From the IMG/VR virus record IMGVR_UViG_3300025289_000995, positions 1 to 24,538 of that record: DNA of 24,538 bases; one strand, written 5' to 3'. Below the pieces are notes generated by a model, which was not told the DNA's origin, did not search any database, and saw only the letters and a list, made by a program, of their open reading frames with translations. The position numbers were made by a program, and so were the translations under genes. The first letter of the stretch is position 1, and each line of letters opens with the position of its first letter. This stretch comes from a virus. Shown here piece after piece: positions 4,808 to 12,783 of the stretch.

Positions 4808-5578
4808 ATGGAAACACCCCTCCCCGTTGAAATGGTAAGAGAAGCCGCCCGACTGGGCCGCGCAATGCGCCGCGAGGACGCCGACAAGTGGGCCAGCGAG
4901 CATATAGAGCACGGCGAGCGCGGCAAGGCCGCCGACCTGCTCTATCGCGAGGCGCGCCGCATCAGCCGCGTCCGTACGCAGCGCGCGAAGAGTCGCCCCG
5001 TCATCCTCCCCTCTCCAGAAGAAGCACAAAAGGCCCTGATCCACCGGCGAGACGAGCGCCTGATCACTCTGGCTTCCGTTGAAGTCGCCAAGCGCCGCCT
5101 AAACACGCCGACGTGCAACCCCGGCGATGGCAGCGTTTCCGACTACGATCCGAAGCTCCGGATGTGGCTCATCAACGTCGAGCAGCGCTACCACTACTCC
5201 AACGCCTTCGGCGATTGGTGGGTGCGTGCCTCGTGGCTAGTGGGCCGCGATGACGGCTCTCTCTTCGCCGTCCGCGTGCCCGGCACGATCACTACCATCA
5301 GCGCAGCTCTCGACTGGATCACACCCGCCGAAGTGCGCAAGGCCCAAACCGAGGGCCGCCGGGTCGAGCGCCAGGGTGACATTTTCTTCGTCGAGCAGCG
5401 CCGCGACAATCTGCGCGAGCTCGTCGGCACGCGCCACGAGTGGAACGCCGAGGCGCGCCGGGTGGTGCACCCCGATCACGGGGTGCTCGATCTGTCCGGC
5501 TGGAAGGGCGCCAAGGCCATCCAGCAAACGCAGCTCACCAGCTCGCACCGTGGCTCTCGCAGGCGCGGGGGGGATTGA
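4808..5578 (+). CDS. Unknown phage protein, 256 residues
   Basis: The product is soluble and of no recognised family. ATG 4808 follows AACGGAG by about 9 bases. Residues 1-75 are charged and helical (AARLGRAMRREDADKWASEH). Residues about 115-170 form a beta-rich, Trp-rich region (WLINVEQRYHY, FGDWWVRASWLVGRDDGSLFAVRVPGT). Residues 185-240 carry RRVERQGDIFFVEQ, then GTRHEWNAEA and HPDHGVLDL. The His/Asp-rich end could bind metal, but no catalytic signature is clear. The gene is driven by the operator-controlled promoter at 4617. The HAD gene starts one base past its stop, so the two are probably translated together. Confidence 0.7.
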   Translation: METPLPVEMVREAARLGRAMRREDADKWASEHIEHGERGKAADLLYREARRISRVRTQRAKSRPVILPSPEEAQKALIHRRDERLITLASVEVAKRRLNTPTCNPGDGSVSDYDPKLRMWLINVEQRYHYSNAFGDWWVRASWLVGRDDGSLFAVRVPGTITTISAALDWITPAEVRKAQTEGRRVERQGDIFFVEQRRDNLRELVGTRHEWNAEARRVVHPDHGVLDLSGWKGAKAIQQTQLTSSHRGSRRRGGD

Positions 5579-5579
5579 C

Positions 5580-6062
5580 GTGCTCTACATCTTCGACAAG
5601 GACAACACGCTCGTTGGCGGGCTGGTCGGCAACCGGCCCGCCAACACCCCCGACGAGCAACAGCCCCTACCCGGCGTGCTCGAAAAGCTCGCCGACCTGC
5701 GCGCCCAGGACCATATGATCGCGATCGCCAGCAATCAGGGCGGAGTCGCTTGGGGCTTCATCGGCGAGCAGCAAGCACGCGCCCTAGTGCGCGACGCCGG
5801 GCAGAAAGTCGGCGGCGTCGATTACTGGCGTTGCTCATGCTACGATGAGCGCGCCGCCGGCAGGCCCGGCGCCGATCCGCGTTTCGCCCGCGCTTCCTAT
5901 CGGCGCAAGCCCAGGCCCGGCATGCTCCGCGAGCTCATGCGCGAGGCCGGCGCCAGCGCCGCCGATACGATCATGATCGGCGATCAGGAATCCGACCGGC
6001 AGGCTGCCGAGGCCGCCGGATGCCGCTTCGTGTGGGCGGTCGATTTTTTCAGAAGGAGCTAA
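5580..6062 (+). CDS. HAD-family phosphatase (HAD-IIIA type)
   Basis: This 160-residue protein has the full set of HAD motifs: FDKDNTL (residues 5-11, nucleophile Asp6 and acid/base Asp8), ASNQGGVAWG (50-59, motif II Ser51), Lys110 in RRKPRPGML (motif III) and GDQESD (134-139, motif IV acids). SNQGG and the compact size point to the HAD-IIIA group, which includes histidinol- and heptose-phosphatases and the 3'-phosphatase domain of polynucleotide kinase. In a phage, nucleic-acid 3'-end repair is plausible; the substrate is inferred. GTG 5580 lies one base after the previous stop, with GGGGGGG upstream as a weak ribosome site. The longer open frame upstream is overlap with the preceding gene. 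Confidence 0.88.
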   Translation: MLYIFDKDNTLVGGLVGNRPANTPDEQQPLPGVLEKLADLRAQDHMIAIASNQGGVAWGFIGEQQARALVRDAGQKVGGVDYWRCSCYDERAAGRPGADPRFARASYRRKPRPGMLRELMREAGASAADTIMIGDQESDRQAAEAAGCRFVWAVDFFRRS

Positions 6063-6064
6063 CA

Positions 6065-6112
6065 ATGCCAGCCAAGCAGAAAATCAAATCACGGAGGCAG
6101 GAATCCGTGTGA
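6065..6112 (+). CDS. Possible 15-residue micro-ORF
   Basis: ATG 6065 lies 3 bases after the HAD stop and follows AGAAGGAGC. The frame encodes a short basic peptide (MPAKQKIKSRRQESV) ending at TGA 6110-6112. The good ribosome site is the only support; it might instead serve coupling or a leader role for the 6146 gene. Confidence 0.35.
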   Translation: MPAKQKIKSRRQESV

Positions 6113-6145
6113 TCCAAGACCAGCCAGCCCAAAAGGAGAAGCCTC

Positions 6146-6589
6146 ATGCCCGTTGAAAAATACTCCATCAGCCTGCAGCCCGACGTCGCCGCCGCCATCG
6201 CCCTGCGCGGCGACGAACGCAGCACCACGCTCAACCGGATGATCGACCGATACGTCGAGATCCTCGAAGTCGGCCGGCGCAAACTGGCCGACCTGCTGAA
6301 CGACAGCGAGATCGGCTTGATCCTCGACGTACTCAACGGCACGCTATTTGCAGAGCCGTTCAGCATCCAACTCGTCGACCGCGAAGTCGCCGACTCGTTG
6401 CAGGAAGGCTACGCGGGAAAGTGGAAGTGTGACGGTCCGGCGCTCGTCGAGAAGCTGCGTGGCCTAACCTATGCCGAGCAGGTCGCGATCGTCGATTGCG
6501 TAGAACGCTGGTGGGAGCGAGTTGGCAGAGGTGAAGATCGGATCAAGCCCGCCGAGGCATTGAAGCCGGCGCCGCGCCAATCCGCCTGA
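6146..6589 (+). CDS. RHH-like N-terminus, small phage regulator candidate
   Basis: This 147-residue protein has ATG 6146 preceded by AAAGGAG. Residues 4-40 fit a ribbon-helix-helix pattern: strand EKYSISLQP, helix VAAAIALRG, turn DERSTTLNRMIDRYVEIL. The rest is helical and acidic, with WWERVGRGEDRI near residues 126-137. RHH proteins bind palindromic operators as dimers; the perfect palindrome over the 4617 promoter of this same unit is an obvious candidate target (inference). The TGA stop begins a CTACGCGA-type junction repeat. Confidence 0.7.
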   Translation: MPVEKYSISLQPDVAAAIALRGDERSTTLNRMIDRYVEILEVGRRKLADLLNDSEIGLILDVLNGTLFAEPFSIQLVDREVADSLQEGYAGKWKCDGPALVEKLRGLTYAEQVAIVDCVERWWERVGRGEDRIKPAEALKPAPRQSA

Positions 6590-7071
6590 CCACTCGATCA
6601 CCCGACTACGCGACCATACGACTACGCGATCTCGCACCACCCGCAGGCGGCCCCGCGTCGGGGAACGGCGGCACAACCGCGCGAGAAAAGCCGCGCGCCG
6701 CCGCCGACCCCCGCCGCCAGGCCGCCCGCTTCGCCACACCACTGACCGGCGCCATACCCCGCAGACGCCAACAGCAGTCGGGTGTTTGCCTTTTGGATTT
6801 TGAGCTTTGGGGTTTGAACTTGGGGTTTGTTGGTTTGAGGTTTGAAATTTGAAGTTTGAAATTTGATCGCTCGTCTTGAAGCGACCGGCGGGGGCGCGGC
6901 GCGACGCGGCGGCCCCGGTCGAGGACTCCCCGCCGCCGACCCGCGCCGCCAGCCCCCGCCTTCCTCTTTTCGCGGTCGATACCTCTTTTTGAAAATCCCG
7001 CTCGTCCCCGGCCAGCGCCGCGCCACCCGCAGGCACGGCATCCCCATGCCGTGCTGGGACCAGCGCCACAG
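6587..7071. repeat. Convergent gap filled with several repeat families
   Basis: I see no gene between the convergent transcription units. From the stop codon: ACTACGCGA-type units (6587-6632), GC-rich sequence, then a long TTTGAA/GGTTTGAA/TTTGGGG series (6781-6868), further GC-rich DNA, and the palindrome GCACGGCAT-CCCC-ATGCCGTGC (7033-7054). A CTCTTTTTGAAAA stretch (6982-6994) follows no clear stem. Confidence 0.75.
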
Positions 7072-7344
7072 CTACAGCAGAGGCTTGTGTAGTTTGGCGT
7101 TTGGAATTTGGAGCTTGAGGACCGAGAGCTCCGGGTTGGACATGTGGAAGTGCGTGCGCACCTCGACGATCGGCGCGCCCGGCGTGCTGTTGTCGATGGT
7201 GATCGTGATGTCCGCGCTCGGCAGCTCGGGATGCTTCTCGAACACCGGCGCCAAGTAGTCGCTCGCGAACACCGTCAGCAACTCCGACAGCGTCCGCGTA
7301 TCCTGCGCGATTTGAAGCAGGATCCCCGCCTGGTCAAGCATCAT
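7072..7344 (-). CDS. Small virion-region protein with repeat-encoded tail
   Basis: This 90-residue protein is the last gene of the minus-strand structural operon. ATG 7344 is preceded by AAGGAGGGG; 7341 is an alternative. The body is helix (ILLQIAQDTRTLSELLTVFASDYL) followed by beta strands (DITITIDNS, IVEVRTHFHM). The last 18 residues (SVLKLQIPNAKLHKPLL) are translated from CTCCAAATTCCAAACGCC-type sequence of the TTTGGAATTTGG low-complexity family, so the original end of the gene was probably replaced. Likely tail-associated by position; no family recognised. Confidence 0.7.
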   Translation of the reverse strand: MMLDQAGILLQIAQDTRTLSELLTVFASDYLAPVFEKHPELPSADITITIDNSTPGAPIVEVRTHFHMSNPELSVLKLQIPNAKLHKPLL

Positions 7345-7351
7345 CCCCTCC

Positions 7352-7576
7352 TTATTTACTACGCTTCACGAATCCCGCCACCGACTCTCCCTCACTCCGA
7401 TAGCCGGCTTTGCGCAGCGCCAAGCGCAGCGCCCGACCCGGCCTAAACACCGCCGCGTCAAACTCCCCGCGCGTGTACATCCGGCCCAGATACTTGCCGA
7501 TCATCTCGCACACCTCATCCGCCAGGTCCGCCACCGCCAGCAGATCCTCGTAGGCCGGCTCCTTCACCGTGCGCAT
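7352..7576 (-). CDS. Small structural-operon protein
   Basis: This 74-residue helical protein starts at ATG 7576, 8 bases after AGGAGG, which is itself the end of an ACGGAT junction repeat. Acidic and basic helices (YEDLLAVADLADEVCEMIGKYLGRMY, ALRLALRKAGY) are visible; no membrane span. Position between tail genes suggests an assembly or tail accessory role, unproven. Confidence 0.7.
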   Translation of the reverse strand: MRTVKEPAYEDLLAVADLADEVCEMIGKYLGRMYTRGEFDAAVFRPGRALRLALRKAGYRSEGESVAGFVKRSK

Positions 7577-7581
7577 TGTAT

Positions 7582-7619
7582 GTACCTCCTATCCGTGCTA
7601 TCCGTGTCATCCGTGGTTA
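7582..7619 (-). repeat. ACGGAT junction repeat
   Basis: Read on the minus strand, it starts at the TAA stop (7617-7619) of the 7617-7829 gene as TAACCACGGATGACACGG, continues with more ACGGAT units and ends in the AGGAGG of the next gene. Related copies lie at 10468-10498, 19096-19126, 19441-19473 and 22497-22528, with a short one near 14104-14120. Confidence 0.9.
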
Positions 7620-7829
7620 GAACACAGCATACACAATCGCGCTGCCAAAATCCGCCTCGTCCGCCGGATCCGCCATGGCCACCGCCACCCGCGCCGTCGC
7701 CACCAGCAGCGCCGAATCGATCGCCCGCGAGCACGGCACGCCCAGCGCGAACCCGAACCCCCCATCCAGGCTCAGCGCCGCCGTGTACGTCCCCGCGTCA
7801 AAACTCTCGATCGTCGCGTAGCGTGTCAT
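7617..7829 (-). CDS. Small tail-region protein
   Basis: This 70-residue beta-rich protein starts at ATG 7829 after AAGGGGACGG. The pattern MTRYATIESFDAGTYTAALSL, then GVPCSRAI, then ARVAVAMADPADEADF resembles small proteins near siphophage tail-tip genes, but I cannot name the family. It lies immediately downstream of the tail hub-like gene. Confidence 0.7.
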   Translation of the reverse strand: MTRYATIESFDAGTYTAALSLDGGFGFALGVPCSRAIDSALLVATARVAVAMADPADEADFGSAIVYAVF

Positions 7830-7835
7830 CCGTCC

Positions 7836-7861
7836 CCTTGCGTTTTACGCTTTACGTTTTA
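7836..7861 (-). repeat. TAAAACGTAAAGCG junction repeat
   Basis: Minus strand: the TAA stop of the tail gene (7859-7861) starts TAAAACGTAAAGCGTAAAACG. Same family as 17536-17558. Confidence 0.8.
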
Positions 7862-9793
7862 CGTCGTCCCCCGCAGCGTCAGCGTCTGCGCCATCCCGTG
7901 CGGCTTCCGATACTTCTCCGCGATCTCGACAATCCGCCAATTCTCCCCATCCGCTGTTACCACATCCCCCCGCTCCGCGCCGAAATGCGGCAGCGCCACC
8001 AGCTCCCCCACGCGCCGCTTCTCCTTCTGCACGATCAGCTCCGCCGAGGCTCGCGCCTGAACCAGCGCCAGCGTCGTCAGGAAGCGATCTGCCAGCCGCA
8101 GCGGCCGGGCCGGACTGCCCGGCGTGTACGCGAACGCCTCCGCCAGGTCCGTGCCCGTGCCATACACAAAGATCTGATTGAACGCCGTCCGGTAGCCCGC
8201 CCAGCTCCCGATGACTCCCCGATGCAGCGCAAAATCGTACGTCGACGCCGGCGCGGCGACCGCCACACTCGCCGTCAGCGTGCCCCCGTTCATCTCGACG
8301 ACGAACGGATAGTAGCGCTGCAGCCGCGCCAGCACCTGATCGCCGCGCTGACCCGACGCCACCACAAACCCGCTGATCGTGTTGCTCCAGGCCGCCGCCC
8401 CATCCACGCTCACCGCGTGAATGTCGCACCACGCCGCCAGCCGCTCCAGCAAGTTGCGCAGCGTCCCCGTCCACGTCAGCGTGTACTCGCTCACCCAGCG
8501 CCGCATGCGCGCCAGCGCCGTCTCCGCCTTGACCGTCAGCTTGGCCCCGACGATTTCCACGGACATCACGTCAAACGTGTGCAGCGTCACGCGCTCCGCG
8601 CCGACCATCGTCACCAGCCCGCGCGCCACGCTCAGCCGCCCGCCCTCGACCAGCAGCGAGGAGCCTGCAAGGTTCCCGTCAGCATCGTGCAAGACAACTG
8701 TCATCCGCTCCCCGTCCAAGTCGTAGCTCACCACCGTCAAATCCGCCAATTCTTCCGATCCGCTGTTCTCCGCCCGCCACACCTCCGCCGGCTTAATCAG
8801 ATAGATGTAATCCCCGTGCTCGATCATCCGCACGTGCGCGAACTGCAGCGCCCGGATCTCCGTCGCCACGTAAGCCGAGTAAAACAGCCCGTCGTCGCTG
8901 CGCGCCAGGTACACGACAAATCCCGTATCGTGGTAGGCCTGGCTGAAGGTCAGCCAGTAGTAGCCGTTGATTTTGGTTTGGCTCAGTTGGATAAAAGCCC
9001 GGTTCGACGCGTCGTACACCGTGAAGGTCAAAGCGCTGTGGGTCTGCGTGTCGGCGGCGACCCACGCGCTGGCCGTCGCGTGCAGCAGCTTGATCGGCCG
9101 GCCGGTGACTGTTCCCGTGTCGCGCACCTGCAGCAGCGCCACGGTGTAATCGTCGCTATCCGCCCGATACACGCCGGCGACCGAATCCGGCTCGTTGATG
9201 TCGCCGCCGGCGTAGTCGCCGACCGTAGTCACCCACGTGTTCGCCACCTCGTTATAGCGCCACAGCAGCAGATGGTAAGTCTCCGGCGCGCCGTCCTGAT
9301 CGTACGCGATGGCCACCCCACCCCGCTGCGTCACCGCGCTCGAAATCCCGCCGATGGCCACCGACGTGCTGGTGATGGCGCCGGCGTACGCCGCCGTGTC
9401 CGTGCTCCCCGACCACGTCGCCCCGTCATCATCCGAATAGCGCCACCGCACCTCGTTCGACGCCAGCCAGGCCACCACCACCCGCCCCACCGCCCGGAAG
9501 ATGCACACCCGCGTCGACGCCCCCACCCCGCTCACCAGCGCCTGCCACTGATACCAATTGCCGACCGTGCCCGGGTCCGTAATGCGCATGAACCGAATCG
9601 TGCCGCCATCGTTGCACACCCGAACGATCGCCGTCCCCGTGCTCACCGCGTCCCCGTCCCGCGTCGTCGGAGCAATCCGCACCGCGTGCGCCGCGAACGC
9701 CGGCCAGCCGTTGCTCGTCAGCGTCGCCGTCACACTCGGCTGAATGTGCTTCGCCCGCTGCGCCGTCGTGAGTGTCGCCGTCAGAGTCTTCAC
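7859..9793 (-). CDS. Tail tip/hub-like protein with BNR-type N-terminal half
   Basis: This 644-residue virion protein is the largest tail gene in the window. Residues about 20-330 are strand-rich with a sialidase/BNR-like RWRYSDDDGATWSG segment and similar WYQW, LLLWRYNE and YLARSDDGLFYSAYV blades, suggesting a beta-propeller that contacts the host surface. The C-terminal half (about 370-644) resembles late-control/baseplate-hub folds (FDVMSVEIVGAKLTVKA, NLLERLAAWCDIHAVSV, ERGDVVTADGENWRIVEI). An AACAGCGGATCGG-type junction repeat is embedded in frame near 8745-8772, encoding NSGSEELAD. ATG 9793; the upstream TAATTGGGGATTGG repeat leaves no clear Shine-Dalgarno. A host-recognition role is inferred from architecture and position. 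Confidence 0.75.
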   Translation of the reverse strand: MKTLTATLTTAQRAKHIQPSVTATLTSNGWPAFAAHAVRIAPTTRDGDAVSTGTAIVRVCNDGGTIRFMRITDPGTVGNWYQWQALVSGVGASTRVCIFRAVGRVVVAWLASNEVRWRYSDDDGATWSGSTDTAAYAGAITSTSVAIGGISSAVTQRGGVAIAYDQDGAPETYHLLLWRYNEVANTWVTTVGDYAGGDINEPDSVAGVYRADSDDYTVALLQVRDTGTVTGRPIKLLHATASAWVAADTQTHSALTFTVYDASNRAFIQLSQTKINGYYWLTFSQAYHDTGFVVYLARSDDGLFYSAYVATEIRALQFAHVRMIEHGDYIYLIKPAEVWRAENSGSEELADLTVVSYDLDGERMTVVLHDADGNLAGSSLLVEGGRLSVARGLVTMVGAERVTLHTFDVMSVEIVGAKLTVKAETALARMRRWVSEYTLTWTGTLRNLLERLAAWCDIHAVSVDGAAAWSNTISGFVVASGQRGDQVLARLQRYYPFVVEMNGGTLTASVAVAAPASTYDFALHRGVIGSWAGYRTAFNQIFVYGTGTDLAEAFAYTPGSPARPLRLADRFLTTLALVQARASAELIVQKEKRRVGELVALPHFGAERGDVVTADGENWRIVEIAEKYRKPHGMAQTLTLRGTT

Positions 9794-9813
9794 TAATTAC
9801 CAATCCCCAATTA
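9793..9813 (-). repeat. TAATTGGGGATTGG junction repeat
   Basis: Minus strand: the TAA stop of the upstream gene (9811-9813) starts TAATTGGGGATTGGTAATTA, which runs to within a few bases of the next ATG. Confidence 0.75.
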
Positions 9814-10458
9814 CTGGCGCGGCACGCGCCCTCTGCGCTGCACCGGCAGCGCCACGTACCCCCCCGCCGCCCGCGCTCGGATCCGATTCAGCCCCGCCCG
9901 AAACTCGTTCAGCCGCCGAAAGGCAAACCCCGCGGTTTGCTTATACGAATCATCCTCGGCGCTGACCGTCTCACGCAGCGCGCTCGCCCGGGCGCTCGCC
10001 GCATACCCCGAGCTGCCCGTGACCAACATCTGCGAGTGCTCGCCCGGCAGCGTCGTGCTCGCCGCCGCGTCGAGGCCCTCGACCGTCTGCGCCCGCGCGA
10101 ACCAGACGCGCGCCACGTCGCTCGCCGCCGGCTCCGGATCGTCGGCAATGTACAAGATGTTGCCCGGCCACAGCTCGAAGCCGGCGCGCCACTTCGGCGG
10201 ATGCTCCGGGTCGCTCGCCGTGTACGGCAGCCACACCCGCAGCACCCGAATCAGCCGCGCGAACGTCGACGCCGACAGCGCCGCCTCGCGCGACGCGCTG
10301 GCGAACGTATGCGTCGCAATCGCCTGATCCGGATTCACGTCGTTATAGTCCTCCAGCGCCTGGCGCAAGGCCTGGTCGAGCGTGTCGTCCTCCCACGTCG
10401 CCACCCCCAAATCCGCCAGCTCGAGCCGCAGTCGCTCCCGATACTCACCCGCGTCCAT
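9811..10458 (-). CDS. Head-tail connector-like protein
   Basis: 215 residues from ATG 10458, 5 bases after GAGAGGAG; GTG 10464 lies too close to that site. The N-terminal half starts with helix GEYRERLRLELADLGVATWEDDTLDQALRQALEDYNDVNP, typical of the helical start of head-completion/neck proteins (gp6-like). It continues with a mixed region (RLIRVLRVWLPY, FELWPGNILYIADDPEP) and a basic C-terminus. Located between the BppU-like and tail-hub genes. Assignment to a neck or baseplate role is tentative. Confidence 0.65.
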   Translation of the reverse strand: MDAGEYRERLRLELADLGVATWEDDTLDQALRQALEDYNDVNPDQAIATHTFASASREAALSASTFARLIRVLRVWLPYTASDPEHPPKWRAGFELWPGNILYIADDPEPAASDVARVWFARAQTVEGLDAAASTTLPGEHSQMLVTGSSGYAASARASALRETVSAEDDSYKQTAGFAFRRLNEFRAGLNRIRARAAGGYVALPVQRRGRVPRQ

Positions 10459-10467
10459 CCGCACTCC

Positions 10468-10498
10468 TCTCCGTGTGCATCCGTGTTATCCGTGGTTA
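10468..10498 (-). repeat. ACGGAT junction repeat
   Basis: Minus strand: TAACCACGGATAACACGG begins with the TAA stop of the 10496-10849 gene and runs up to the ribosome site of the next. Confidence 0.85.
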
Positions 10499-10849
10499 GA
10501 AAGCCTCCAAGACGCGAATCACGAAGTTCGCCCCCGTCGGGTACGAGGCAATCCGCCCCGCCCCATCCGTGACCCAAAAGAACGCGTTGTAATGACCCTC
10601 GACCAGCGCGAACTCAGCCGCGCCCGGGTAAAACGTCACCTTGCCCTCAGTCGCATCCGTGATCGCCAGCTTCGTCGGGTTCGTCACCGTATCGTAATCC
10701 ACCGACGGCGCCAGGTCCCCCGCCCGCAGCCGTATTTCCACGGACGTGACCCCCGACAAATCCACCGCCTCCCCGTCCGCCGTCAGCTGAAATTCGATCG
10801 GCTCGGTGCTCCCCACCCGCCACGTCCACGTCGAATAAGGCGCCGTCAT
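10496..10849 (-). CDS. BppU-N-like baseplate domain protein
   Basis: 117 residues from ATG 10849. The pattern TEPIEFQLTADGEAVDLSGVTSVE, then TDATEGKVTFYPGAAEFALVEGHYNAFFWVTD and SYPTG-NFVIRV matches the immunoglobulin-like N-terminal domain of siphophage upper baseplate proteins (BppU): a polynomial-type field with VDLSG, a GKV turn and FA-xG-Y-A-F. Such domains join fibres to the baseplate. It lies directly downstream of the fibre gene, which fits. The stop is the first codon of a junction repeat. Confidence 0.75.
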   Translation of the reverse strand: MTAPYSTWTWRVGSTEPIEFQLTADGEAVDLSGVTSVEIRLRAGDLAPSVDYDTVTNPTKLAITDATEGKVTFYPGAAEFALVEGHYNAFFWVTDGAGRIASYPTGANFVIRVLEAF

Positions 10850-10858
10850 GTCCGTGCC

Positions 10859-10891
10859 CTTTGAAGTTTGAATTTTGAAGTTTGAAGTTTA
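10859..10891 (-). repeat. TTCAAACTTC junction repeat
   Basis: Minus strand: the TAA stop of the fibre gene (10889-10891) starts TAAACTTCAAACTTCAAAAT. The same family appears at 333-363 and 6781-6868. Confidence 0.85.
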
Positions 10892-12256
10892 CTCCGTCGT
10901 TCCATCCCGCACGCCCTTGTAGGTAGTGACGACTTTAGTCGTCTTCAATCCGCTCGTCACCACCGCCCCCTTGATCGCGCTCGTCACCCGCACCAGCCCG
11001 ATCGTGAACCCCGGCAGCCCGCCGCGCAGATTCGGCCCCATCGTCCAGTTATGCAGTGTGTCGTCGCTCCGGAACTCCGCCTCCGCCAGCACCAGCAGCG
11101 CGCCCGGCATGAAGTCCTCGGGCAGCACATCGTCGGGGACCTGCCAGGCCTGCCAGTTGTGCTCGGTGTCATCCGACTCAAACAGATCGGTGATCGTGCA
11201 CGCCGGTATCGGCGGCTCTTCGACCAGGTCTTCCGTCGCCGCCGAAAACCACTCCAGCGCTTCCGTGGCGACCGCTTCGCTCTCCTCGAAGACCGAGGCC
11301 GACAGCGGCGGATCCTCGACGTCCTCCGGCGTGAGCCAGTGCGTCCACTGGTGCAGCGTATCGTCGAAGTCCGCTCCCGCCTCGTCGAGCAAAGGCAGGG
11401 GCTGAAAGTCCTCGACGTCGTCCGGCGTCAGCCAGAGCGTATACCCGTGCACCTCCGTGTCATCCGTGACCCGATCCGTTTCATTCCCAAGATCCGCTGT
11501 TGCCGGCGGCATCTCCTCAACGACCACATCCGCCGGCGTGAGCCAGAAGACCCACTCGTGCAGCGTGTCGTCAAAAGCCACTTCCGATTCAACGATCTCC
11601 GACAGAATTGCAGGATCCGCGGCCGCCGCAGATGGTGCAATCGCCAGCAGCACCCCCGCCAACCGACGTGTCCCTCCGGTCTTCGTTGCCGTCCGCGAGT
11701 AATTCTGTTGAGCAGTCACTGCCTCGTCTGAAGCGGCAATCAGCACAAACGAAGGTGCCCAAACCTCATCATACCGTTCCTGCAAAGCTCCATCCCACGT
11801 CCACGTGGCATTGGCCGAGTCGTCTTGACAGGCAAAGAAGATCAATAGGCAATTGTCCACCGTCGTCGTCACGTTGTTCGTGATCGCCGACGCCGTGGCG
11901 GTCAGCAGTTGTATGTGCTGAGCGTTGATCGGCGTGGTCGGATGCGCACCCGATATGCGGATGATCCCACCCGACATGTCGTTGTCGATGGTCGAAGTGA
12001 AGGTGTAATTCGCAGGCTCCGACGCGCCCGCGATTTTCCACCACACGCCGATGTTATGATCGGCGTTGTTGCCGACGCCGATTTGCGTCCAGCCGCTAGG
12101 CTGTCCACCGTCTAAGGTACTCTGACTACCTGTGCCGTGCACGATCTGAGCGACGAGCAGATCGCCTTCGGCTGTGCCGCTCGGCTTATCGATCGTTATC
12201 GTCGTGCCCGACCCTTCGACTGTGCCGTTGGTCGCATGAGATTGATAAGCAGGCAT
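10889..12256 (-). CDS. Tail fibre/adhesin with tandem acidic repeats
   Basis: This 455-residue protein has two parts. Residues 1-205 form a jelly-roll-like adhesive domain (GTTITIDKPSGTAEGDLLVAQI, GWTQIGVGN, FTSTIDNDMSGGIIRISGAHPTTPI, DNCLLIFFACQDDS), a pattern seen in phage and surface proteins. Residues about 225-400 contain five or six acidic Trp repeats of about 25-50 residues, such as FDDTLHEWVFWLTPADV, EVHGYTLWLTPDDV, DDTLHQWTHWLTPEDV, DDTEHNWQAWQVPDDV and SDDTLHNWTMGPN. The C-terminus is basic. An ACGGATCGGG-type repeat is embedded in frame (NETDRVTDDT). A receptor-binding role is likely; repeat number may vary between relatives. ATG 12256. Confidence 0.75.
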   Translation of the reverse strand: MPAYQSHATNGTVEGSGTTITIDKPSGTAEGDLLVAQIVHGTGSQSTLDGGQPSGWTQIGVGNNADHNIGVWWKIAGASEPANYTFTSTIDNDMSGGIIRISGAHPTTPINAQHIQLLTATASAITNNVTTTVDNCLLIFFACQDDSANATWTWDGALQERYDEVWAPSFVLIAASDEAVTAQQNYSRTATKTGGTRRLAGVLLAIAPSAAAADPAILSEIVESEVAFDDTLHEWVFWLTPADVVVEEMPPATADLGNETDRVTDDTEVHGYTLWLTPDDVEDFQPLPLLDEAGADFDDTLHQWTHWLTPEDVEDPPLSASVFEESEAVATEALEWFSAATEDLVEEPPIPACTITDLFESDDTEHNWQAWQVPDDVLPEDFMPGALLVLAEAEFRSDDTLHNWTMGPNLRGGLPGFTIGLVRVTSAIKGAVVTSGLKTTKVVTTYKGVRDGTTE

Positions 12257-12280
12257 CGCCTAAAACCGCCTAGAACCCAA

Positions 12281-12344
12281 ACAGGGGCAGGCCCGACCCG
12301 CGCCTGCCCCTATCCGCCGAATTCTCCCGATCCGCTGTTTGTTA
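12281..12344 (-). repeat. AACAGCGGATCGGG repeat plus GGGGCAGG palindrome
   Basis: Minus strand: the TAA stop (12342-12344) begins TAACAAACAGCGGATCGGG, continues with GAATTCGGCGGAT, and is followed by GGGGCAGGCGCGGG with its inverted copy CCTGCCCC. It combines two dispersed families. Confidence 0.85.
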
Positions 12345-12779
12345 CGGCTCGTCCCACTGCAGCGTGCCACTCACCGCCGACGTGCCAAACCCCGACCGCA
12401 GCGACAGATTCGCCGCATTCCGGATCTCGATCATCGCGCGCGGGTCCGTGGTCTGCCACCGGTTGATGCCGCCGTTGGCATTCACCCCCAGGCGCATCAC
12501 GATGTCGTCGATCGTCGGCTGCGCCGACCAGGTAGTGTTCACAACCCCGGCCGCCGCCGCCTGCTCGCCGCTCAGCGGCTCCGGCGTGATCGCGCCGCCG
12601 CCCGTCGTTCCGCCCGAGGAGCGCGCCACGATCACCTCGTTCGCCGCGCTCGCCGTTCCCATCCCGGCAAACTCCACCAGGTACACCTCACACCGCCGCG
12701 CCGACAGAGACACCAGCGTCATGAAGTCAGCCGTGGTGGAAAGAGCCGTGTTACTCCGTGTTGCAGCCCAGCGTCCCAT
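12342..12779 (-). CDS. Virion structural protein
   Basis: 145 residues from ATG 12779, preceded by AAAGGGG. The sequence is beta-rich with Gly/Ala/Thr turns (EVYLVEFAGMGTASAANEVIVARSS, TPEPLSGEQAAAAGVV, VMRLGVNANGGINRW, AMIEIRNAANLSL). Proteins of this type occur among tail or decoration genes of siphophages in environmental sequences; I cannot name the fold. It sits between the holin-like and fibre genes. Confidence 0.65.
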   Translation of the reverse strand: MGRWAATRSNTALSTTADFMTLVSLSARRCEVYLVEFAGMGTASAANEVIVARSSGGTTGGGAITPEPLSGEQAAAAGVVNTTWSAQPTIDDIVMRLGVNANGGINRWQTTDPRAMIEIRNAANLSLRSGFGTSAVSGTLQWDEP

Positions 12780-12783
12780 GTCT

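Noticed and set aside
7580-9796. 738-codon plus-strand ORF
   Set aside because: It is the antisense shadow of the tail gene, Arg/Pro/His-rich, with no ribosome site.
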